Positions 11,132-23,100 of a stretch of 64,000 nt of DNA are shown one piece after another. A program made the position numbers and the translations under genes. The stretch covers positions 27,732,672 to 27,796,671 of the forward strand of contig CM057152.1 in the NCBI GenBank assembly GCA_029962745.1, written 5' to 3'. Within the stretch, counting starts at the first letter, position 1, and each line of letters begins with the position of its first letter. The notes under the pieces were generated by a model. That model made no database searches. It was not told the origin of the DNA and saw only the letters and a list, made by a program, of their open reading frames with translations. This DNA comes from Echinometra lucunter (Eukaryota > Echinodermata > Echinoidea > Camarodonta > Echinometridae).

Positions 11132-14100
11132 GTGGAACATGTTATTGATGTTGCAGGTGTATGGCCATCAGAAGAAGTCTTAGCTCATTATTGCCTGACT
11201 CACAGAGACTTATTCAGGTAAACTGGAACTATGATTGTTTGTAGAAATGACATGCAGACCCTGCTGAGCATATAAGTAAAGTCCTTTTGGCCCTCAATAG
11301 AATCATGATCGCAACTCACAACCATCTTTCAAATTTCATCCCATTTGACTCACCCATCTTTATTTCATTGTTGTGTAAATGAGACCTGTTAGTACCTCTT
11401 TGTCATAAGATATGGGGCACATTTCACTGATAGTGATAACAAAATTTAATGTACAGTTTTAGTAGGCCCTCAAACACTGGCGTAGCCAGGAATTTCAACG
11501 GGGGGGGGGGGGGGGGGGGGGGGGGCAAGGGGAGGGAGCAAAACGACCTAGCAGGGGGTATCCCCCCTTCCACAGTAGGGAGATTTTTGAAAATTTGTGC
11601 ATGAAAATGGCATTTTCTGCACACTAATATTCAGTATTAGGGGTAACTTATATGAGAAGTGGCATAGGGTGGGGGGGGGGGGCAAGGTGAGGGATTGAAG
11701 CGACCGAGTGGGGAAGGGTGTGGGGAGGGAGGGGTAGGGAGATTTTTTAAACCTGTTTGTCAGAAGATATGGGTCACATTTCACTGATAATGATAACAAA
11801 ATTTAATGTACAGTTTTAGTAGGCCCTCAAACACTGGCATAGCCAGGAATTTTCAGTGGGGGGGGGGGGGGGCCAAGGCGAGGGAGCAAAACGACCTAGC
11901 GGGGGGGGGAGGTATGGGAAGGGGGGTATCCCCCCTCCCACAGTAGGGAGATTTTTGAAAATTTGTGCATGAAAATGGCATTTTCTGCACACTAAAATTC
12001 AGTATTAGGGGTAACTTACATGTATATGAAAAGAGGCATATAGGGGGGCCCAAGGTGAGGGAGCGAAGCGACCAAGCGGGGAGAGCCTGTGGGAGGGGGG
12101 TAACCCCCCTCAGGGAGATTTTTGAAAATCCGTGTATGAAAACAGCATTTTCTTTATACTAAAATTCAGTATCGGGGGTAACTTATATGAAAAGTGGCAT
12201 ATTTACATTTTACTTTCATTTCGCAGGGTAGGGGTAGGGTAAGTTATGCAAAGTGGACTCGAAAGTTATTTGTTTATTTTTAATTTTTTTGATTTTTTAC
12301 TTTTTAAAATTTTTTTTGCTCGCCGATCAACAGGGGGACCATGGCCCCCCTTGTGCCCCCTTAGCTACACCAGAGCCCTCAAAAATATTTGTCTGATTTC
12401 TTAGTGAGTGGAAGTACGATTCTGTGAATTTTTTCCTCATATTGATAACTAAACAACTGAAAAGCAAAAAGTAATTTTGATCTCGGATCAGTGATGTTAT
12501 AACTCCAACAACATTGACGTGCCTCACACAGTGTCTTTACATGAGTAAAACCAATGACAGTTCTATTTATCCGTCAAGCATAATGAAGCACTGTAATCGT
12601 TGTCCAGGGAGTGGTCACTGTCGCAAGGGATAGAGTGTAGCCATTATATTGTATTCCTTTCAGATATTTAAACTAAAATTCACTGGAAATCTTGAATGGA
12701 ATATTACAGGATCTCACACATGCATCTTTTGAAGCAAGGTGGACGATTTGAGACTATATTTAGTCAGTTTCATGCCAGGTTTCTTTTTTCCCTTTTCAAA
12801 ACTGGACATAAGCTTGAAAGGACACCATGCTTTGCTCTTGACAAACATAGGGATATTCACATGTTTACACCATAGAACAGAGTACTACATGTATACCTTT
12901 AATTGAAAATCTCTTTATCACTAATTCACTATCGTCAGATATGACTGAGGGTGTAGTGGTGGATTAGATAGCAAAATGTGAAAGAAATCTATTATAGTTC
13001 TGAGGTAGAATCACAGAAGTCTTAGTGGAGAAAGTTGGATGAATTATGGGATAATAAGAGAGATAGTAATCTGAGACCAGTTGGTTAACAAAGCAGTTAT
13101 TCCCACATTTCACAGGGCATAGGAATGACCATTCATTGCAATGTGATAGTCACTTTGTATTGACTATTTGGACTTGTTTGATTTCGTGTCATGTGTGTAT
13201 CATAATGATTACAAATCCAAGATGTTACAATGTCTCCAAAATAAGTTTTGTTTTGGAAGTAGATCATGTAGCACAGATTCAGTTATACATGTAACTGAGA
13301 TTAAAGGCATTGGCTAACTTTGTGAGTAGCTGATTTAAAAAATTCTCAAACTAAGATGAAACGTGTGTACTTGTATTTGTACTCAAAAACCCTGAAACCA
13401 ACCATAATTTGGAATGAAAAAGTGTATGCTAGATGCAAGCAGCAATTTTATTATCCTTCGTCTCACGAGACAATCACTAAGAGGACCACTTTGCTTGAAT
13501 TTGAAAATGCCGTTATGTGCCTCCCGCCGTGTGATACGCCAATACACGCAGTACGGTCTGGTGAGCCATGCGCGCATGCGCACTCCTTACGTCTAGTCTG
13601 TGCAACCGACCCTCGTATACTTTTCAAACATTGCTTCTCATTTCTAATATTTAAAAATACTTCCTGTGGATATTATACTTTGAAACATTCAGACTGGTAT
13701 TTTTACACTATAACCCTTATGTTTATCCCATTTTCAAGTAACAAAATAAGATTTTTTAAAATCATAACAATGTTAACCAGTGTCTTTAAAAGATGATTGT
13801 AAAATTCAGTAGTGAAGGATCCAATTTTTGGTATGGTTCATGTCTATTTTGAGAACAGAAGGAATTATTTCTATAGGTGGCAAGCTGAATTTTGTCATTT
13901 TATACTGGACGATGAGTCCGTAAATAGTTTCTTGAGTGATACTTGCAAAAGAATTCCAAAAGTAGATTAAAATAATCTTTTAGCCACTGAAAATGCACTT
14001 TCATTTGCCTTCATCAACCATTTTGTTAGCATTGTATTGTGCACCCACAAGATCATTTTGGAATGTTCTATTCTTTTCAGAGAGAAAACAGTTTGTGAGC

Positions 14101-17100
14101 TCGGCGGAGGCATGACATGTTTGGCTGGCGTTGCTGTGAGTGCATTCATAAACACATTCATGTGAATCTTTCATCAAACATCAGTGCATGGGAATTGTTA
14201 TTGTTTGCCAGTGTTACCATACAATGAAAAAATCCTATTCTCTTTAAAGCCCACCGCATACTATACGATCCGACTGCAACCTGATTTTTCGAACAAATCG
14301 TATTTTGTATTAAATAGAAAAGTTTAAACCACACACTATACGATCCGACTGCAACAGATTTTTTAACAAATCACATTTTGCATTAAATATGAAAGTCTAA
14401 ACAAGTAAAAATTATCTTATTTGAAGTTCGGAATAATGATAGGAATACCAAATTTTGGTTAACTGTAAGTCTTGTGGTTGGAGAAAAGGCCAAATTGGCT
14501 TTAAATCAAAGTGGAATATGATTTCAAATTGAATTCGCTTTTATTCCTATAGGGAGGCTCACAGTAGCCTGGAATTTTTATTGTTCATACGATTATCCAG
14601 AACTTTGATCATGAAGATTTTATATGTTTGAATGTTCATCGGATTGCAGACAGATCGCGCAGTGTGCGCCAGGCATTATGTTTGGAATTTGTTTTGATAA
14701 CTTGAATGATTATTCGTAATTAATTTGATTGATTATTCATTTTGCTTTAATGGATTTTTCAGTCTGTTTAGAGAATTATTCATAATTGATTTAAATGATT
14801 ATTCATTTGCTTTAAAGATATTATTCAGTTGGTTTGGAGGATTATTCAATTTTAAGAAAAAATATCTGATTTTATTGAAAAGTTGATTTAATTTAGATTA
14901 CTGATTTGAATCAGGGTCTTCTGTTCATCATAAAGAATTTATGAAAATCACCAATTCTATTTGTACAACAAATTTGATAATATACTTACACATGAAAATT
15001 CATATTTCGCTTTTTACCAAGCATATTTTTTTTTTAGTGTTCTTTTGTTATTGTAAACAGTTCAGTTCCTAAAAGATAGACAAGGTTAGTAATCCCTGTT
15101 GCATTTGAAGCAGAAAATTAATCAAGTTTAAAAGCATTCGATTATGAAAATGAAGGGTATTAAATATAAATGACTGTTCTTTGAATATGAAAAAAACTGT
15201 TTGTGGATAAACTGAGTAGAATACATCTAGTTATTGAGGAGAATGATTTGTCTGTTTTGCTTTCTACTTACAGGTTGCTTGCACTTCTGATGCTGCTAGA
15301 GTTATTCTCACTGATGGGAATGGCTTATCATGCAAAAGTATCCTTTAACTATAATAACTTCATTTTTTCTTAAGTTTGTGCAAATGTATCTTGAAATCAC
15401 ATTATCTGAGGTCTCTCTAGAGAACATGGATTATTCATGGAGAATTTTGAACAAGTTTTATTGTATTATGGTTGAAATTAGATTATGCCCAGAAAATTAC
15501 TGTTTTGAATAATAAATGCATATTGAAAAATAGTTTGTAGGATGATTATCATAAGCAATGAAGAGAGCTTCACTACTTTGTTTTTTTTTCCTACTGCAAA
15601 ATTCACATGCTTTTGACAGAGACATGGCACATGGAAAGATTAATTTTCCTCTTGAATATCCTCTCTTTGTTTGTACTTTTGTTAAATATTGTCAGTGGCG
15701 TTACCAGGATTGTTAATGGGGGGGGGGGGGGGGGGAAATGGAGGGCAAAAGAAAATGTTCAAAGTGGGGGGCAGGGGCAGTCAATTTTTTTTTGCGTGTA
15801 TGGAAAAATCGAGCGTGAAGCGCGAGTTTTAGTCGCCGGCGTAAAATCCACTTTGAGGAGTGGGGGGGGGGGGATAATTGAATTTTTGGATTATTTTTTT
15901 CTCCTCTTACACACATTTTAATATCAATTTTGCGAGAGAGGGAAGCGAGTGAACAAAAAATAACCGCTTTTTTGGTTTTTAATCGCATTTTCGAATAAAT
16001 ATTCTGAAATATGACGAGCGAGCGAAGCGAGCGAGCCAAAAATGGCTACTTTTCTTGTTTTTAATCGCATTTTAGAAAAAATAAAATAAAATATGACGAG
16101 CGAGCGAAGCAAGCGAGCCAAAAATAACCACCTTTTTTATTTTCAATCGAAGTTTTGAAGAGCGGAAAATGGTATTTTAAAGCACCTCACAGCTTGAATA
16201 TGATGCTTATGACAACATCTACTTATTTACAAATTACTGTATAATTTTTCTTTTCAGTCCTCAAAATTTTTTGGGGGGGCAACTGGGGGGGCAAAGCTTC
16301 TGAGTGGGGGGGCAAATGCCCCCCCATGCCCCCCTTGGTGCCGCCACTGAATATTGTGCTGCTTGTAAAACAAGAAAGTGAAAACGGCTTGTTTTTCTGT
16401 CAAAATGGTACTGCTGGTAATATCAGAAGTGATCCTTGATTCTTTATAATCAGATATAGAGGTCATTGTAGAGAAAAACAGGGATAGCTTTACAAGGACA
16501 GAAGTTGATGTCAGGTAAACTTTTTTGACTTGATTATGTATTGTTTTCAAATTCTTTATGTTTTGTGATAAACTAGTATCTTTTTAAAGAGATTTATTCC
16601 ACTCATTATGCTGATTTACATATACCAGTAGTTATTTACATGTACATGTATATTCAGTAATATCTAACAGTAAAATTGCTTATCCATTTTTATTAGAAGT
16701 AGTACAGGTATTGATTATGCCCAAGTGTCAGGCGTGGTTCTACAAGGGGGGGGGGGGTCACTTTTAAATTCTAATATGATCCTCAAAGCCCCCAGAAGCC
16801 CCCCAATTTTTTTGCTATAGAACCAAGCCTGCCAAGTGTACATGTTAATTTTTAGTTTAGGAAAAGAGGTGGGGGGGGGGGGGGGAGAGCAGAGGGAGGA
16901 GTAAAAGTATTTGTAACAGCAAAAGCTGTAGCAGTAGTAGGTTGTCAGATATTAGTGTTATAGTACCAGTAATAAATACAAGATCACACAATTTACCTAT
17001 TAATGCACCCATAACATGAAAAACAAAAAAATTTGAAGTTGCAGTTAAAAAGTAATTAGTAAAGAGAACATTTTCATTTATGGTGATAGCTGTCAATTAT

Positions 17101-20100
17101 GACATCTCATTAAAACCTGACACTTTCTTCCTGTGGCATTTGATATGTGTAGAAACTTGAGATGGAACGAGCAGAGTAGCTTCAGTGATCTGAAGGAGTG
17201 TGTAGATGTCGTTCTGTGTGCGGACTGGTAAGGAATGTGTGGTATGCTAACTATGCATGCCTTGATGCTACATTACACACGGATCTGTGTGAGTTTCATC
17301 CAGCCATGCATCTCTACATTTCGTTCTTCTTCTGTGTCTCTCTATCTCTCTGTTCAGATCCGTCTCTCTCTGTCTCTCTCTCTTTCTTTCTGTCTTACTC
17401 ATTTCCTCTTTCTCTCTCTCTCTCTTTCTGTCTTACTCATTTCCTCTGTCTCTCTCTCTTTCTGTCTCCTACCTTATACCTTTTCTCATTCTGTTCCACT
17501 CTCTCTCTCTGTACCATGTTTATGTCTTTCCTCTTCCTCTATCTAGTTTTCTCCCATCCTCTTTCTCTTTCCTCCCCTTATCCCCATCCCCTCTCTCTCT
17601 CTCTCTTTCTGATCATGGCTCGGTCTCCTACCTCTTACAGCCACTGTCTATTTTATGTCATTCTCTTTCTTTCACTATTAGTATATACAGTTTACATGTG
17701 TTGCTAATATGGTGCAGTTATTATTATTCCTTCTTGAATGGCCTTTAATTATGCACCCCCCCCCCCCCCCGGGCAAACAGACACTACTTGACTATTAAAA
17801 TGATCAAAACTTCTAATAACTGCAGTAAAAAGACAACATCAATATCCAAGTTGCCTTGAGGAAAGGCTAGAACCATCTTGAGCACACTATTCAAGGTGGA
17901 ACATAATATTTGTTTTATATCCGATGATACTGTCATAGGGCAGCTCATCCGATCCGTCATATCTTACAAGATTGCTGACAGACATGCTTCCTGAAGAGGC
18001 TTTTCTTTCAGAGCGTATTTTCTTTCAGGAAGGATAGCGAGAGAAACGAGCAGATCATTAATCTAATACCCCAATCGCACAAAGGAGACTGACATCAGAC
18101 CAAGAACAGACCAAACAAAGCGTTATATTTTTCCCATTTAGGAGTTAAGGCTTGTTCAGATATGAGGAGATAAATCCTCATAACAGATCCTCGCAACATT
18201 TTAGTGAACAAGTCAATGGGGGTGTGAGGCGACAAAAAGCTGTGGACCAATCAAATTCTTCAAAAGTTAGCACAAAATATGTTGTCATGAGTATGTCTGC
18301 GCAACTTTTGACAAAACTCTCTTTTATTTGAGAGTTGACACGTTATTATCCCATTTGTGACAGAGGGTCAACATTTTGTGGTTTGGTCTAATAACTTTTG
18401 ATGCAGAGCCCTAAAAATCATACCAAATACATGAGCAGAAAGAGCGAAAATTTCTACACAAACTGTGCCCATTTTGGTTGCATTAATATTCATTGTTTAA
18501 TGCTGAAAATCCTTAAATTGGCAATGTGATAGAAAGTTTAGAATCACCGTTTTCCCCTGCAAATTGGCAACTTTTTGACTTCTAATCATAATTTCTGTCA
18601 ATTTATATTAATTTCAAATACATGACATTTTATAAGAAAAATGTAGCAATAAAATAAAAATGTTGGTGTTGCCAATTTGAAGAATAAAAGCTGATCAAAT
18701 TAGGCTTTAAATGATTCCTGTCACGTATGGGTTAACAGAGTTGGAGTGGTTTGTCGCACCATATCTGAACACTAAAAATGTTGCTGGGATTTGTTGCTGG
18801 GATTTGTTGCGGGGACATGTTGCCTCATATCTGAATAATTATGTGAAGTTAGTTTGTTGGTGTCAGCATACATTCATGCAAGGTCTTTCTCTACACCTCA
18901 AAATGGGAATATCGGGATTAGATGAAGAAATTCAATATTTTATTCTAAAATCAGCAGAAAAATGTCCAAGAGAATACCAAAAATCTTTATGTCTGTTTCA
19001 TTGTGGAAGAAAATTTCATCTGTGCAGCAATGTTTTTCCTCCAGGTACCTATGCAGTATATAAGTTATTTGTCTTATGTCCAACTGCCAGTTATGACCAA
19101 TTTCACAATTTTTAAACCCTTTTTCAGTTTTAAGACAGTAGTTCGATGAAATGTGCATTTTAATGAGTTTTAATCTGTATTCTCTGACTTTATTTACACC
19201 AAGTTACATCGGTGTTGAGAAGTAATGGGGATGCTTTTGGGAAAATACAATGGTCATAGGACTTCAAAACTGACACCAACTTTGAATGCTTTATTGATTA
19301 CCTAATAATCAGTCTAGTTCTGTCTCTTTTCAGCCTATTTTTTGACCAGTATAGGTCATACCTTGTGGACGCCATCCATAGCCTGCTTTCTCCTGAAGTA
19401 AGTATTTTTTTTTAAATCCATGGGACACTTATTTTACAATTTTTTTGATTCCACAGTGAAGTCATTCCAAAAACATTGTAACGATGCTATTATATATCCT
19501 TTCAGAAAATACCCTAAGTGGGTTGTATAAACTGCCATTTTATCCCCTTTTATAATTCTGTTTTTTAAAACAGTTATTATAGATAAACTTTCCAGAGTAA
19601 AATTTTGCCATATGATTTTTTAAATAATTATTTCAGTTATATTGCCATTTTAAATTAGTGCTGTGGGCGTTAAGACTGATACCCAGTCATTCTAGCATGA
19701 CTGGAACCAGACCGACATCAGACCAAACAAGAAAAGTTACAATAACCAGAAATGGTCAAGTAAAGGCTTGTTCACATAGACAGCGGCATACCACTTAAGA
19801 AAATCAGCAGGGTCTTTTTTTTAAGCGTTCACTGCTCTACATTTTTATATCTTATAACATACAGGTAAGTATATATGCATGGTCCTTAGTTGGGTCACTC
19901 ATCTTCACTTGCCATTTATTTAGTGCACAAAACACTTCTATGGTTTTTAGCGGCAGTTCACTGTGACATGCCTGAACATAGCCTTCGTCGGTATGTTAGG
20001 AGTCAGTGTACAGTGTGACCATGATATGCTGACTTCCCAAAATATGATTTGACTGTTACCATACCAGAAGGTTGTTTCATAAAGCTATACATAAAGTTAC

Positions 20101-23100
20101 GAATGACTTCACGAACGACTTGAATATGGCAAGCTGAATGGAATTCTCAATGATCATAAATAGCGTTCACTGCTCTACATTTTTATATCTTATAACATAC
20201 AGGTAAGTATATATGCATGGTCCTTAGTTGGGTCACTCATCTTCACTTGCCATTTATTTAGTGCACAAAACACTTCTATGGTTTTTAGCGGCAGTTCACT
20301 GTGACATGCCTGAACATAGCCTTCGTCGGTATGTTAGGAGTCAGTGTACAGTGTGACCATGATATGCTGACTTCCCAAAATATGATTTGACTGTTACCAT
20401 ACCAGAAGGTTGTTTCATAAAACTATACATAAAGTTACGAATGACTTCACGAACGACTTGAATATGGCAAGCTGAATGGAATTCTCAATGATCATAAATA
20501 GCATCAGCTGAAGGTGAAATATGCAGATGTAGATTAACATTCCACTTGTTTACAAACATCTTTATTGCAGAGTTTATTTTTTTGGGCCACAATTTAATGG
20601 AGATTATGGGAAATGAAGTCACACTTTGTTAAAACATCAGGAAAAACTGTCAGCATCCAATTTGGCATTTCATATTCAAGTCCTTTGTAAAGTCATTTGT
20701 AACTCTACGAACAGCTTTATGAAACACCCCCTGTACAGTCACAGTGTCTCTCCTTTTAGTGGCACTTTTGCTTGATCTTTGAATTCAGAATGCCAGGAAT
20801 GACATGTTATACATGAGCAGAAAGAGAAAAATTCACTGAAAATTTGAGCCCATGTTTAATACAGTATTTTGTGTCATTAATAAGATTGATTTAATTGTAA
20901 CTATTCATTGAGATCTATGAATTGCAGTAGAAAATATGTAATCACTATTTTTTGTACAAGTGTACACATTGGAAATTTTTTATGGTTAAATTTGCAATTT
21001 TCATTCACATTTAATTATGTTGTATACATGTATATTTTTGATTTTGCGGGAGTGTAAAATGAAAATAATTGTTGCCAATTTAAGGAGGAAAAGATTATTA
21101 ATTTAGCTCTTGAGGAAACTCAGGGCCCCATTTCATGAAACTTGTTATCAGTAACAACTGCCACATTTCTATGAAAAATTTCTCTCAGCCAATCAGATAC
21201 AAGGATTTCAGTAGCTTATAACAGTTATTGCATCTTGTAATTGATAACAATTTTTATGAAACGGGCCCCTGTATGGCTATGGGTTAAACTAAATCTTCAC
21301 TGGAAATCGTGAGAATGTATGTATGTTTACTGTATCTCTCTAAACTATCAATATATGTGGATACCAAAGAATTATTCATTTTTTTCATTCATACAGATAG
21401 TTCTAAGAAAATCATGATCCCTCATATTGCATTGCCTTAAAATGGAAATTAATCTTAGTTATTAATTATTTTATATTTGGTGTTACATTAGATAGACTAC
21501 GCAAGAATATTTTAACCACTGATGAGGTTGATATCAGATTTAATCTGCCAATTACTTTGTAAGTGTTCAAGGGAGAAATAGTTTCTGAATCTGCTCTTTA
21601 AAGTTTAATTTGGAAAATTGTATTTTTCTTTGATCTTTCATGACAGGGCATTGCAGTGATATTTGCTCCATGTCGGAACCATACTCTACAAAAGTTTTGT
21701 CAGCAGGCCAGGTCTCATTTCCATCTCACCGTAGAAGATAATTATGATCCTTTAGTGTGGAATGTGTACCAAAAGGTCAGTGCATACAGTTTAGTGTTGA
21801 TATTGACACATTTTTTTTTTCTTTTGCTGATATTTTCAAGTTAAAATGAACATTGTAATGGTACAGTCCGACCTCGCTTATCTGGCCTTCATTTATCCTG
21901 ACTCCTCTATTAACCGGCCGCGTCTCCCGGCCAGCTTCCCTCTTTTATTCTTCACCCATTTCACCTAAAATCCTGCGAGACGGAAACATCGTGGGCAATT
22001 TTCCGTTTTATTTTAGTTTATTTTAGTTTATTTTCATTTCGTACAAAAAGAAAGATATTGATCATTTACAATTATTATTATTTTATTATTATTATTATTA
22101 TTATTTGGTTTGGCGTCACCTGTGCCTGGGAGGCGAAAAGCGAATTGAACCACTGTAACCCTCAGGTCTCTCTTCCCAATATCACTGATTGGGGGTGTGC
22201 AGGTGAACCACATACACCAGGGTTTCCCCCTACTCTCATCCACAACACCAAGGAAATAGATATTTTACAGCAAATAGACCACTCTACCCTATAAATTTTC
22301 ATAGGAAAGGTGTCCCACTACATTACTCTCATATCCGGCCCATTTCACTTATTTGGATGGGCACCGGTTACGACGCAGCTGGATAAGCGAGGTCGGACTG
22401 TACATTTATTTTCATCTCACATTTTCCTCTTTTAGAGTTTATTTAGCAACTTTGTTGGTGTTTTGTTTTGGACAAACCTATCAAAACCTGGACCTCAAAC
22501 ATTTTTGACTAGTATATATGTGCAGATTGTGGGAATTAAAAGAGATGAACTTGATGCTTTACCCTTTACTGATTTGCCATCTGACGGTGGGGATTATTTT
22601 TTATTTCTTACTCTTTAATTGTTATGAGACTCTTCCTAAGACTTTTATTTGTAAAGCTTCCTCCTTCATAAGCATAAAGAAGAGGCTAAAGTTGCATTTT
22701 CCGATTGAATTTGCAGTGTATGATTGGATTTTGAGCCACTAAACTATTACCAAACTACTTGAATTTGGGTAGGTGTTACATTGGTCCGACCAACAGTAAA
22801 AAAAAATCTAGTTTCTATTGTACCGTGCAGTAGGACAGTTTTATTTATTTCATGGTATTGTATTATTATGGATACATCAAATGTATTTGTCAAGTTCCTT
22901 ATTGTTATCCATATTTTTCTTTTCTTTTTAATAAAAAAGGTCAAATCTCAAGGAAAAGAGGTGTTTGATGAGGATATTCACTATCCTCTGAAGATAACCC
23001 TCACCAAGAGAGATCACTCACAGGTCAGCCATCTAAATGGATCTGAGGATCACTCGGAGGTCAATCATCAGAATGGTGCTAATGGAGCCTTGGAGGTCAA

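Noticed and set aside
17198..17707. 169-codon Ser/Leu-rich frame
   Set aside because: Covers the end of CAMKMT exon 8 in the wrong frame and then CT-rich low complexity.
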